From positions 2,802,501 through 2,866,500 of the forward strand of contig NZ_CABVGP010000002.1 in NCBI RefSeq assembly GCF_902497555.1: a stretch of 64,000 nucleotides of DNA. Direction: 5' to 3'. Under the pieces are notes generated by a model. It was not told the origin of the DNA. It saw only the letters and a list, made by a program, of their open reading frames with translations, and made no database searches. Shown here piece after piece: positions 24,987-33,225 of this stretch. Within the stretch, counting starts at the first letter, position 1, and each line of letters starts with the position of its first letter. Both the position numbers and the translations under genes were made by a program. The stretch comes from Amycolatopsis camponoti. GTDB taxonomy: Bacteria; Actinomycetota; Actinomycetes; Mycobacteriales; Pseudonocardiaceae.

Positions 24987-26300
24987 TCACTTCCGCCAGT
25001 CGTAGCTCAGCGTGGGCGGCTGGTCGGACCCCTTCGTGACGGTGAGGTGGTCGCCGGGGTGGGCGGCGGCGTACCGGACCATCTCGTCGTACATGCGGTC
25101 GCGCATCCCGACGTCCCGCACCTCGATCGTGGCGCGCTGGGCCAGCGGGAGCTGGTCGGCTTTCACGTCCGGGTCGTTGCGGATCGCCAGGTTCCAGAAG
25201 TGCTTCTTGTCGGTGCCGTCGGCGCCCTGGCCGTCGTTGGTGAAGTAGACCTGGCCGGTGTCCTTGTTGTAGATCGTCTGGGTCACCTTGATCTGGTCGT
25301 CACCCTGGGCGGCGTTGAAGTGCCCGTTGTTGTTCGGCGAATCGCTGGTGTAGAAGCCGACTTCCCCGCCGAACGCGTGGTTCGCGTACTTGCCCTTCCA
25401 CAACTCCAGCCGGTACGTCTTCCCGGTCTCGGGGTCGGTGAACTCCATGTTGTCGCCGTCGTCGCCGGTTTCGTCGAGCTCCATCCCGAACGCCTCCCCG
25501 AACTTGTCGTAGAGGTCTTTCCAGCCCAGGTAGCTCTGCACCGAATGCTCGCCGGTGGTGAAGAAGCCGCCTTCCTCGTTGTACCGGAAGCCGAGGTAGT
25601 CGTAGATCTTCTGTGCGACCTCGGGATTCTGCATGATCTTGTTCCAGTCCTGGTGAAGCAGCGCTTCCCGTAGTTCCGGGTACTTCTTCAGCAGCGCGAG
25701 GAGTCCGGGTACTTCGCGGAGCAGGATCGCGCCGATCTCGGCGAGGTTCCGCTTCTCGGAGCCCGCGAGCTCCCAGACCTGACCCGTCTTGAACCTCAGC
25801 TTCTGGCCCTCGATGAGCAGGATCGCGTCGTAGGTGGTGGTCACCCGCTCCAGGTCGGCCAGCAGGACGAGGGCCTGGGCCTTGACGGCCTTGTCCTGCG
25901 CCCAGGCGACGGCGAGGTCGACCTGGCGGATCCCGAAGCCGTGCCACCCGTGGTCGAGCTTCTTCTGGAGGCCCTGGGCGTCGGCGCGCTTGCTCCGGGC
26001 GTCCTGCTGGGCCTTCGCAAGCGCGTCGCGGATCGTCTCGAACGACTTGGCCGAATCCTCGAGGTCCTGGGCCTGGTCGTCGCGGTTCTTCTTGAACGCT
26101 TCCAGCGATGCGAGCGCCGCTTCGCCGGCGCCACCGTGCCAGCCCTCGCTCAGCTGGACACGCACGCTCTCCAGCAGGGCCTTGGTGTCCTCGACCATTT
26201 CCTTGGCGTCCCGGCACGCCCGGGCGCGGTCGTCCAGCTCGGTGGGGCTGCCCTTCTCCACCTGGTCGGCGAGCGCGTAGATCTTGTCGAAGACGCTCAC
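24987..26300 (-). CDS. WXG-type protein with C-terminal DUF4474 domain, putative type VII secretion substrate
   Basis: 437 residues. The first ~150 are a helical WXG100-like hairpin with Trp-His-Gly at 54-56 and a long coiled-coil-prone helix (KKNRDDQAQDLEDSAKSFET). After a second helical stretch, residues about 234-395 match DUF4474: LGFRYNEEGGFFTT, ELWKGKY (299-305) and GGEVGFYT. DUF4474 has no known activity. The GTG start overlaps the stop of the upstream small protein (GTGA), the usual layout of ESX partner proteins. It is probably exported as a heterodimer; an effector role is an inference. No secretion machinery lies in the window. Confidence 0.82.
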   Translation of the reverse strand: MSVFDKIYALADQVEKGSPTELDDRARACRDAKEMVEDTKALLESVRVQLSEGWHGGAGEAALASLEAFKKNRDDQAQDLEDSAKSFETIRDALAKAQQDARSKRADAQGLQKKLDHGWHGFGIRQVDLAVAWAQDKAVKAQALVLLADLERVTTTYDAILLIEGQKLRFKTGQVWELAGSEKRNLAEIGAILLREVPGLLALLKKYPELREALLHQDWNKIMQNPEVAQKIYDYLGFRYNEEGGFFTTGEHSVQSYLGWKDLYDKFGEAFGMELDETGDDGDNMEFTDPETGKTYRLELWKGKYANHAFGGEVGFYTSDSPNNNGHFNAAQGDDQIKVTQTIYNKDTGQVYFTNDGQGADGTDKKHFWNLAIRNDPDVKADQLPLAQRATIEVRDVGMRDRMYDEMVRYAAAHPGDHLTVTKGSDQPPTLSYDWRK

Positions 26301-26605
26301 CGGTCGATCCTCGCGAAGGTGCTGTCCAGGGCCTTCAGGAAGGCGTCACGAGCCCCGGAATCGGTGCTGTGATAGCTCTTCGCGGCCGTCTGGATGCTCT
26401 CGACCAGGTATTCGACCTGCTGCTGCGCGGCGTCCAGGTCGTCCTTGCGCGTCGCCAGCCAGACGTCGTAGTCCCCGGCGAAGCCGGCGGCGCGCGCTGT
26501 GCTCCCGACGTTCGGCGATCCGCCGATGGACAACGTCGGCGACGCGCCCGCACCGAGCTTGGCCGCCGCGGCGTTGATGTCCGCGACGTCGACCTCGAAA
26601 CCCAC
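26297..26605 (-). CDS. small ESX/WXG100-superfamily-like partner protein
   Basis: 102 residues, mostly two helices around a central YDVWLATRKDD turn; the length and helical pattern fit ESX-associated partner proteins (EspC or WXG100 like). It is coupled by a 4-bp overlap to the larger WXG/DUF4474 gene, so it is the likely chaperone or co-secreted partner. The N-terminus (MGFEVDVADINAAAAKLG) is similar to actinobacterial type-VII-associated small proteins. Confidence 0.72.
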   Translation of the reverse strand: MGFEVDVADINAAAAKLGAGASPTLSIGGSPNVGSTARAAGFAGDYDVWLATRKDDLDAAQQQVEYLVESIQTAAKSYHSTDSGARDAFLKALDSTFARIDR

Positions 26606-26919
26606 CGGACCTCCCTCTCCGCCGTCCGAGTGACAGGCCTCGTCGGCAATGTAACAGTTTGCCGCAGGTCGGAAGCCGGGGTGCCGTTTTCCGTTCCCCG
26701 GTCAGTGGCCAGAACCGGACACGTGCACGTTGCATCATTCGCGCCCTTCGCGCAGAGAAGCGACGACGTGCGAATGGTTTCCAGGAATTGCGACGAATTG
26801 GCATTTGGCCGACTGTCGGGCTTGCTCACTTGCACGCCTGGCGTGGCCGTCCGGTTGCCTCGCCGTCCTGTGCCGTTTCTCGCAGCATCGGTACTGCTCA
26901 AGGCTTCTAAGCTCGGCTG
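26606..26919. other. 314-bp intergenic region between divergent genes
   Basis: No gene is seen. It must hold the divergent promoters of the WXG pair (leftward) and the DUF3592 protein (rightward). GC is lower between about 26640 and 26780. I found no clear palindrome. Confidence 0.4.
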
Positions 26920-27936
26920 ATGGACCCCTTCGGCGGTTTCGTCCAGCGGCGGTGGTTGTGGTTCGCCCTCCCGGCGGCGGTGGTGGCCGTCTTCGCCTTT
27001 TCTCCGGATGTGGTGGCGGCTTTCGGGCTGGTTCCCGCCGTCGCCGTCCTGGTTGCGGTGGGGTCGGGCGGCGCGATCTGGCGCCTGCGGGTGTCGGCCC
27101 GGAATCGCGCTGCCGCGAGCGAGGACGGTTTCGGGGGCTGGCTGCCGCTGCCGACCGACCACGACCACGACCGCCGGATCGACTTCACGGCCGAAACCGG
27201 GCGGCTGCGCCGGGTGGCGCGTCGCGCGGCGGCGTTCGTCCTCGTCTGGATGGCGCTGGCCGGGGCCGGGGCCGGGGATCTGGTCCTGCTCGACAAGGTG
27301 GCCGACGAGCTCCTCGCCACCGGCGCGCGGACCACCGGCGAGGTGGTTTCCGTGCAGACGTTCACCCGGGGCGGGATGACGTTCGAGGTGCGCTTCGAGT
27401 CGCGGACCGCGAAGATCGACCGCGACTCGAAGAACTCCTACACCGTCGGCGAGCGGGTCACCGTGATCTACGACCGGGACGATCCGGATCGCGTGCGCAC
27501 CCTGGTGGAAGAGAACAAGAGCCAGTTCCTCGTGAACCTCGGCTACGTCCTGCTCGTGGCCGGCTCGCTCGGGACGTTGTTCGCCGTCTTGGCCGCGGTG
27601 GGCTGGCGGGGCCGGGCCCGCGCGGTCGCGGCCACCGGGTGGCGGAACGCGACGGTCGACATCGTGCGCGTCTTCGCGCGCAACAGCCGCTCTTTGAGGA
27701 GGCCCCCGCCGGAGATCCACGTCCGCTTCCGCGAGGGCACCGGCATCGTGCTGAAGGCGATGTCTTCGACGCACGGGGCCAATGCGCTGGCGGACTTCAC
27801 CGACCGGCTCGCGTGGGTGGGCGGCTGGGGACGGCACATGGTCGTCCTCTTCCCGAACGGCCCGCGCCGCCCGGGTCCGTACGCGGTTCCGGCTTTCGCG
27901 CTGAACCTGCGCACCGAGGGCGGGGGCCGCCGGTGA
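26920..27936 (+). CDS. DUF3592-type membrane protein
   Basis: 338 residues. Two hydrophobic helices near the N-terminus (WLWFALPAAVVAVFAF and LVPAVAVLVAVG), another at about 105-125, an extracytoplasmic or soluble segment with the DUF3592-like GEVVSVQTFTRGG and YTVGERVTVIYDRDDP, then a further helix pair (YVLLVAGSLGTLFAVLAAV) and a soluble tail. The function is unknown. It is divergent from the putative type VII substrate pair and may be unrelated to it. Confidence 0.75.
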   Translation: MDPFGGFVQRRWLWFALPAAVVAVFAFSPDVVAAFGLVPAVAVLVAVGSGGAIWRLRVSARNRAAASEDGFGGWLPLPTDHDHDRRIDFTAETGRLRRVARRAAAFVLVWMALAGAGAGDLVLLDKVADELLATGARTTGEVVSVQTFTRGGMTFEVRFESRTAKIDRDSKNSYTVGERVTVIYDRDDPDRVRTLVEENKSQFLVNLGYVLLVAGSLGTLFAVLAAVGWRGRARAVAATGWRNATVDIVRVFARNSRSLRRPPPEIHVRFREGTGIVLKAMSSTHGANALADFTDRLAWVGGWGRHMVVLFPNGPRRPGPYAVPAFALNLRTEGGGRR

Positions 27937-28116
27937 TCGGCGGGCGGCGAACCGGTCAGCCGCGGCGTTCGTCTTCCTGTTCTTCGGCGCGGGCACTAGG
28001 TACTCGCTGGCGGCGCAAGCCCCCATGAAGTAGTTCCAGCTCCGCCGGGAGAGTGTTGATCTTCGTGCCGACAGCGGGCCGGTAGATCGTAGGCGGTGGG
28101 CAGGACGGCCAGTCGG

Positions 28117-28677
28117 TCACTTGCAGGCGTCGGTCCGGCTTGGCCCGTACGCGGCCTCCGTCTTCGTGAAGCCTTCGCCGGTGCTCGACGACAGCTGCTG
28201 CTTCAACCCCGAGCACGAGAACGAGGTGGAGGACAGGTAGTTTTCCGCCGACTTGACCGCCTGCTCCTTCCAGTCGACGCCCAAGCTGTCCACCGCTTGA
28301 GTTGCGACGTCCTTCGGGTATCCGTCGCCGGCCGACGAGGACAGCTGCCGGATCAGGCCGTTGCGCGAGAACGCGGCGAAGCCGAGATAGTTCTGGGCGG
28401 AGGTGCGGGCCAGCGCGACCTGCGGAGGGAACTTCTGCTCCGTCGTGGTCGGCGAGGCGACCGATACCGACGCAGGCGGCTCCGCGGCGGTGGCCGCCGC
28501 CTCCGTGGTCGCGCTGAACGGGGCGACGCCGCCGGTCGGGATGTCAGCCTTCTTCGGCGCCGCCACGATCGCGGCGATCACCAGCACCGCGAACACGCCG
28601 AGTGGAGCCAAGACGACCGTCCGGCCGCGCCGGCGGCGCTTCGGCGGCTGCGGCTGGAGGTATACGGGCATGGCCAT
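28117..28677 (-). CDS. Ltp-repeat surface protein
   Basis: 186 residues: a short basic cytoplasmic start, one membrane anchor ([20 protein letters not shown]), a Thr/Ala-rich linker, then two Ltp repeats ([20 protein letters not shown] and [21 protein letters not shown]) around the typical [18 protein letters not shown] link. This domain was first seen in a phage lipoprotein that blocks phage DNA injection (Ltp, phage TP-J34) and is common on Gram-positive cell surfaces. No lipobox Cys is visible, so it is anchored by the helix instead. Confidence 0.85.
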   Translation of the reverse strand: MAMPVYLQPQPPKRRRRGRTVVLAPLGVFAVLVIAAIVAAPKKADIPTGGVAPFSATTEAAATAAEPPASVSVASPTTTEQKFPPQVALARTSAQNYLGFAAFSRNGLIRQLSSSAGDGYPKDVATQAVDSLGVDWKEQAVKSAENYLSSTSFSCSGLKQQLSSSTGEGFTKTEAAYGPSRTDACK

Positions 28678-28728
28678 GTGGATCTTCCTTCACGCAAAGA
28701 CGGTGTTCGACGAGGAGTCGCGAAGAAG

Positions 28729-29753
28729 ATGCAGGCCGTCGGCACGGGTCACGCTCTCGAGTACCTCGCCGCCGAGGCGGTTCTCGAGGCCGTGCCGCAC
28801 GGCGAGCGGCTGCTGTGGAGCAACACGGGGACCGAGGCGGTGCAGGTCGCGCTGCGCCTCGCCCGGGCCGCGACCGGGCGGCGCCGCGTCCTCGAGTTTC
28901 GCCAAGAGCTACCACGGCTGGCACGACAGCGTGCACGCCGGCATGTCCGAAGAGGACGGCGATCGGCCCGCGTCACCGGGCGGCCGAGGGCAGTCGCCGA
29001 GCGTGCTGGACGACCTGGTCATCGCGCGCTTCAACGACGTGCCGATGGTCGAGCGCCTCCTGGGCGAGGCTGTCGAACGCGACCTCGCGGCGCTGCTCGT
29101 CGACCCGGTGATGAGCAACGCCGTGTCCAGGCGCCCGAGCCGGAGTTCCTGTCCGCGGTGCGCAACATGTGTGACCGCCACGGTGCTGTCCTCGTCTTCG
29201 ACGAGGTGATCGCCGGATTCCGGATCGCGCGCGGCGGCGCGGCCGAGAAGTACGGCGTGCGCCCCGATCTGTCCGTCTTCGGAAAGGCGATGGCCGGAGG
29301 CTTCACCCAGAGTGCCGTCGTCGCCGGGCGGATCTGGTTGATCAGGTGACAGCCGGCGTCGTCCACGCCGGAACCTTCGACGCCAACCCGATCGCGCTCG
29401 CCGCCGTCGACGCCACCATGCACGCCCTGGCCGACCCGGCGGTCCACGAGGCGCTCGAGGAGACCTCGTCCGAGTTCGAAACCCTCGTCGGCGGTGTTCT
29501 CCGTTCGGTTCCGGGGTGCGGCAGCTTCAACCGAGTCGGTTCGCTCCTCCGGTACGTCTCCGCGGACGGGGCGACCGGACTCCGGGGCACCGGCGGGCTC
29601 TGGACGGTGATCCTGGAAGGGATGCTGCGGCAGGGCTTCCTGTTCATGCCCTCCGGCAAGGTCTTCCTCAGCACAGCGCACACCACCGCGGACATCGAGG
29701 CGACGGCCGGGGCGCTCGGGCAAGTACTGCTCGACCACCACCGGGTGTGCTGA
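28729..29753 (+). pseudogene. broken class-III aminotransferase (glutamate-1-semialdehyde aminomutase-like)
   Basis: Coding pieces in three frames read in order as one class-III PLP enzyme. Piece 1 (from 28729) has [20 protein letters not shown]. Piece 2 starts at [20 protein letters not shown]. Piece 3 has DEVIAGFR and the PLP lysine region FGKAMAGGF. Piece 4 (29346-29753) has FDANPIALAAVDATMHAL. Frame changes fall near 28900, 29130 and 29345. The first ~100 residues of the family are also missing. Several breaks plus truncation argue for true decay rather than sequencing error. Confidence 0.85.
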
Positions 29754-29796
29754 CGTGAGTGCCACGTCGCCCGACGCGCGACCCGGCCAGTGCGAT

Positions 29797-30183
29797 TCAG
29801 CTGCCGGTGGCGTCGGACAGCGTCGGGTAGACCGCCAGCACCTCGTCCAACGCGGTGAGGGAGAGACTTCGCAAGCTCGGGCCGGTCGCGACCACCCGCA
29901 GCAGGGTGTGCTCCCCGGCGGCGTGCTGGGCGACGAGCAGGACGTGCAGGCCGGCGGAGGCCAGGAAGTCCACCGCGGTCAGGTCGATGACCACCCTGGC
30001 CGGCCTTCGGGCCATGACCTCGGTGACGGCTTCGGACAATCGTGCCGCGGTGCGGATGTCCACGGTCCCCTCGACGGTCAGTACCTGCGCTCCCTCGATC
30101 GCGCGGACCGACACGACCAGGTCCTCGCGCGGGCCGGCCAGGGGTTCGTCGGGATCAGGACCGAGAAGGGGCACACCGGTCAT
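29797..30183 (-). CDS. STAS-domain anti-sigma factor antagonist
   Basis: 128 residues forming one STAS domain. The phosphorylation-site region reads VIDLTAVDFLASAGLHVLL, keeping the serine at the usual place of the DSxGL motif. Such proteins bind an RsbW-type kinase and free a sigma factor when unphosphorylated. It is the last gene of the leftward operon with two STAS-ATPase proteins, 38 bp after the previous stop. The start at 30183 is used; a longer upstream frame is antisense noise. Confidence 0.88.
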   Translation of the reverse strand: MTGVPLLGPDPDEPLAGPREDLVVSVRAIEGAQVLTVEGTVDIRTAARLSEAVTEVMARRPARVVIDLTAVDFLASAGLHVLLVAQHAAGEHTLLRVVATGPSLRSLSLTALDEVLAVYPTLSDATGS

Positions 30184-30221
30184 TCTGCGCGCACACCGGT
30201 GGACGCAGAAGGCCCGGAGCT

Positions 30222-30965
30222 TCAGCTGCCGTGGGAGACCGCGAGGGTCGCCCAGACGACTTTCCCGCCTGACCAGCGGCGGCTGCTGCCCCACGTCTCC
30301 GCGGCGTCGGCGACGATGCGCAGGCCGATACCGGGGTCGCGCAGGTGGGTTCGCTCGAGGAAGGTCGCGGGTCGGGGATTCTCGTCGGTGACGGCGATGG
30401 TGAACCGGTCCTGGTGGAGGTCGAGGCGCAGCTCGGGCGACGACGCGGTGTGCCGGAGCGCGTTGCCGAGGAGCTCGTTCACGATCAGGACCGCGTCGTA
30501 GAACAGCTCCGGCACGCCCCAGTTCGTCGTCTGGTCGCGAAGGAACGCGCCGGCCAGCCTCGTCGCGTCCCCGGTGCGAGGGAATTTCCGGTGGGCCCAC
30601 CGGCGAGCGGGGACCTTCTGGTGGCTTTCCGCGACGTCGACGTCGACGTGGACCGCGACGAACCGGTCGAGGCCTTGGCGGCGGAAGGCCCGCAGGTGGG
30701 TCCCCTGTCGCGTGACCAGGGTCAGCGGAATGCCGGGCCAGTTCGCCATCCGGCGGGCAACCAGCGGAAACACGGCGATGGGGGACAATTCGCCGATGGT
30801 CAGCCCGTCGATGTCGGCGATCAGCGCGGGCGGTCCGTCAGCGGCCACTTCCAGCAGGCCGTCACGCAGGAAGCCGTACCCGGAGAGGTCGAGCTCCCCG
30901 CTGGCGGTCACCACAGCGCTCGCCAGCCGGGGTGAGAAGGCCAGGGTGATACCGCCGGCGATCAC
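30222..30965 (-). CDS. STAS-like plus RsbW-type ATPase fusion protein (copy 2)
   Basis: 247 residues. The N-terminal ~100 resemble a STAS domain (VVTASGELDLSGYGFLRDGL, LIADIDGLTIGELS). The C-terminal half is an HATPase_c kinase of the RsbW/SpoIIAB kind, with N-box VNELLGNALRHT, DENPRP, and G-box DPGIGLRIVADAAETWG, ending in GGKVVWATL. In known partner switching the antagonist and kinase are separate chains; here they are joined. It is a tandem paralogue of the next gene upstream, 9 bp apart. Confidence 0.85.
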   Translation of the reverse strand: MIAGGITLAFSPRLASAVVTASGELDLSGYGFLRDGLLEVAADGPPALIADIDGLTIGELSPIAVFPLVARRMANWPGIPLTLVTRQGTHLRAFRRQGLDRFVAVHVDVDVAESHQKVPARRWAHRKFPRTGDATRLAGAFLRDQTTNWGVPELFYDAVLIVNELLGNALRHTASSPELRLDLHQDRFTIAVTDENPRPATFLERTHLRDPGIGLRIVADAAETWGSSRRWSGGKVVWATLAVSHGS

Positions 30966-30974
30966 GATGAGGGT

Positions 30975-31757
30975 TCAACGTTCTTCGCCGACGCCACGGG
31001 ACTCGGCGGCATCGCGGTGTCGAGGTCGGCGCGGCATCAGGACGGCCCAGACGACCTTGCCGCCGGCCCAGGACCGGCTGCACCCCCAGACACGCGTGTT
31101 CTCGGCAACCAGCCGGAGTCCGAGACCGTGCTCCCTGGGGCGCTCGAGCAGTACGGCCTCGTGCGGGTCGTCGTCGGCCACCGAGATGACGAAGGTGTCC
31201 CGGCGCAGCTCCAGCCGCAGCCGGGGGTGCGACGTGGTGTGCCGGACCGTGTTTTCCACCAGCTCGGTCGCGACCAGGCGCGCGTCGTCCACGTGCTCCT
31301 GCACCTTCCACTGCTCGCAGACACGGCCGACGAACGCCCGTGCGACCGAAGATGCCTGTGGCGACGCAGCCAGCAGCTGGAGGGCCCGTCGGCGGGGTGG
31401 TCGGTCGCGTGCCCGCTCGGCCGCGGGGACGTCGGCGTGGATCGGGACGAACCGGTCCGCTGCCTGCTTCGCCAGCCGCGCCACGTGGTCCGGGTGGTCG
31501 GTCACCACCGCGAACGGGATCCCCGGCCAAGCGTCGATCCGCGCCGCGATCGCGGTGAACACCGTCATCAAGGTGGTGTCGCCGATGTCGAGGCCCCGGA
31601 TGTCGGCGATGACGCTCACCGGCGCGTCCGTGGCCACCTTGAGCACGCCGTCACGCAGCTGCGCGTAGTTGGCCGAAGTCAGACTGCCGGTCACGGTCGC
31701 CACAGTCGACTCCGCCCGGTAGTCCGGCACCAGGTGCAGGCCGTTTTCACTGATCAT
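30975..31757 (-). CDS. STAS-like plus RsbW-type ATPase fusion protein (copy 1)
   Basis: 260 residues with the same layout as its neighbour: STAS-like front (VATVTGSLTSANYAQLRDGVL, VIADIRGLDIGDTT), then the kinase domain with N-box ATELVENTVRHTTSH and G-box EHGLGLRLVAENTRVWG. The two copies differ enough that duplication is old. The start overlaps the stop of the small upstream gene (ATGA). Likely a stress- or redox-responsive anti-sigma or phosphotransfer protein; no sigma-factor gene is nearby. Confidence 0.85.
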   Translation of the reverse strand: MISENGLHLVPDYRAESTVATVTGSLTSANYAQLRDGVLKVATDAPVSVIADIRGLDIGDTTLMTVFTAIAARIDAWPGIPFAVVTDHPDHVARLAKQAADRFVPIHADVPAAERARDRPPRRRALQLLAASPQASSVARAFVGRVCEQWKVQEHVDDARLVATELVENTVRHTTSHPRLRLELRRDTFVISVADDDPHEAVLLERPREHGLGLRLVAENTRVWGCSRSWAGGKVVWAVLMPRRPRHRDAAESRGVGEER

Positions 31758-31975
31758 GAACTCGCCTCGATCTCGGGAGGCGGCACGGGGCAGCTGCCGA
31801 CCGGGGTGCCGCAGAGGGAGGGTTCGGCGGCTTCCAGCCCGAGTGCGGCGAGCAGGGACGCGCGGTCACCGGCGTCGCTCGCGAACGATGCCACCACCCG
31901 GGCTCCGCGATGGCGCTGCTCGCGGGAAAGTCCGGTGGTGCTGGTCTCCTCGGGCGATGCCGCGGCGTGCCTCAT
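31754..31975 (-). CDS. small protein at the head of the STAS/ATPase operon
   Basis: 73 residues with strongly genome-like codon use, coupled by ATGA overlap to the STAS-ATPase gene. The sequence is Ala/Ser-rich with two Cys six residues apart near the end (CGTPVGSC) and a Pro-rich tail. I recognise no family. The position suggests a regulator or adaptor of the ATPase proteins. Confidence 0.6.
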   Translation of the reverse strand: MRHAAASPEETSTTGLSREQRHRGARVVASFASDAGDRASLLAALGLEAAEPSLCGTPVGSCPVPPPEIEASS

Positions 31976-32421
31976 CGACTTGAGAGCTGCCGTACGCCCG
32001 CCGGTTGCCCGTGCATCACGACGATCATCGGATCCTCCGCCGGTAGCTGACCTCTCTTGGTCGTACCGCCGGGGTCCGGAGCGGGACGCATATCGACAGC
32101 CGGCACGGAGGCCGGCGCGGTCGATTCACAGAGTGTAGCCCAGAAGGCACGGGGTGATCGGAGTAGAACCAGTTCGTTCGCCTCGCTCGTTCGCCGCTGC
32201 TCGACCTCAGCCCACAGTTCTGCCGGTGCTGGAAGGCCGTCGGGAAATCTCAACCACCGGATCGAGTACCACCTATTTCCGGATTTGCCTTCGCGCCGTG
32301 CTTCGACTGGTTTTGCCCCGGCACGTGGCGACCACGCGCGGTAGGGTTCCGGGGAACGCACCCGCGGTGGCGGAGCTGATCCGGACCCTGTCTTTTCCGA
32401 GTCGGTGTGGTGTGAGAACAC
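31972..32421 (-). CDS. doubtful open frame upstream of the STAS/ATPase operon
   Basis: A 149-codon frame whose stop overlaps the next start, which would fit an operon. However, its third-position GC is low (near half in the middle), it has no recognisable domain, and its 5' part overlaps a perfect 13-bp hairpin. It is more likely the promoter/leader region of the operon than a gene. Confidence 0.25.
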   Translation of the reverse strand: MFSHHTDSEKTGSGSAPPPRVRSPEPYRAWSPRAGAKPVEARREGKSGNRWYSIRWLRFPDGLPAPAELWAEVEQRRTSEANELVLLRSPRAFWATLCESTAPASVPAVDMRPAPDPGGTTKRGQLPAEDPMIVVMHGQPAGVRQLSSR

Positions 32422-32430
32422 CGACTCGGA
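32396..32430. promoter_or_regulatory. perfect hairpin in front of the GAF-ANTAR gene
   Basis: TCCGAGTCGGTGT (32396-32408) pairs with ACACCGACTCGGA (32418-32430), 9-nt loop. It is followed at once by a GGAGGAG ribosome site and an 8-codon frame (ATG 32440, stop 32464-32466). It could be a terminator for incoming transcripts or an mRNA leader structure. Confidence 0.55.
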
Positions 32431-32532
32431 GGAGAACCAATGCGGCGGCGGGTGTCCCGTGGCTGAGATCGACGTCCTGCGGGCGAGCGTGCCGGCCGCG
32501 CTCGCCGGCGGTCAGTCCGGCAGCGGGTCGAC

Positions 32533-33180
32533 ATGGTCGGCCAGGTGTGCCGCGCGTGCGTCCGGTTGCTCCCCGTGGACGGCGCCGCGGTGTCGGTGAT
32601 GGCCGACGCCGGTCAACGGGAGGTCGTCTACACCAGCGACGCGGTGAGTGCGGCGTTGGCCGAACTGCAGTTCGCCCTCGGGGAAGGGCCGTGTTTCGAG
32701 GCCTACACCCACGGCGGCCCGGTTCTGGTCGCCGATCTCGCCGCCGGGCTGCCCGCCGCGTGGCCGGTGTTCGCCGCGCAGGCCGCCGACTTCCCGGTGG
32801 CGGCGTTGTTCACCTTCCCACTGCAGATCGGGGTCGTGCGAGTGGCAACCTTGGACACCTACCGGGCGACCCCGGGCTCGCTGGCCGGCGACGAGCTCGC
32901 GACCGCCCTGCAGGTCGCGGACCTCGCCGCGCTGGCCCTGTCCGGGCTGCTCGGCGGGGACCGGTGGCTCGACGGCGACGGGCGGTGGATGGAGGGAGCC
33001 GGGATGCGGCACCGGGAGGTGCACCAGGCCACCGGCATGCTGATCGCGCAGCTGGACCTGTCGGCCGCGGAGGCGCTGGCCCGGATGCGCGCGTATGCGT
33101 TCGGGCACAGCCGCGCGCTGCGCGACGTCGCCGCCGACATCGTCGCCGGGCGGCTCGAAGTGGACCGGGAGCCCTGGTGA
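32533..33180 (+). CDS. GAF-ANTAR regulator (probable frameshift at the N-terminus)
   Basis: 215 residues from ATG 32533: GAF sensor domain (LLPVDGAAVSVM to AALALSGLL), then ANTAR RNA-binding three-helix domain (HREVHQATGMLIAQLDLS, EALARMRAYAFGHSR). ANTAR proteins bind paired RNA hairpins and prevent termination. The start at 32533 lacks a ribosome site and removes family residues. One frame over, GTG 32459 begins VAEIDVLRASVPAALAGG, which is the expected N-terminus and would join near 32515 by a frame change. So the true gene probably starts at 32459 and an indel separates the parts. Confidence 0.8.
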   Translation: MVGQVCRACVRLLPVDGAAVSVMADAGQREVVYTSDAVSAALAELQFALGEGPCFEAYTHGGPVLVADLAAGLPAAWPVFAAQAADFPVAALFTFPLQIGVVRVATLDTYRATPGSLAGDELATALQVADLAALALSGLLGGDRWLDGDGRWMEGAGMRHREVHQATGMLIAQLDLSAAEALARMRAYAFGHSRALRDVAADIVAGRLEVDREPW

Positions 33181-33225
33181 GGACCACGATGAAGACACAC
33201 GACGAACACTCAGGAGGTGGTGGGC

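Noticed and set aside
31972..32421. 149-codon frame as a certain operon gene
   Set aside because: Stop/start overlap is suggestive, but codon use is poor and a hairpin lies in it; kept only as a doubtful entry.
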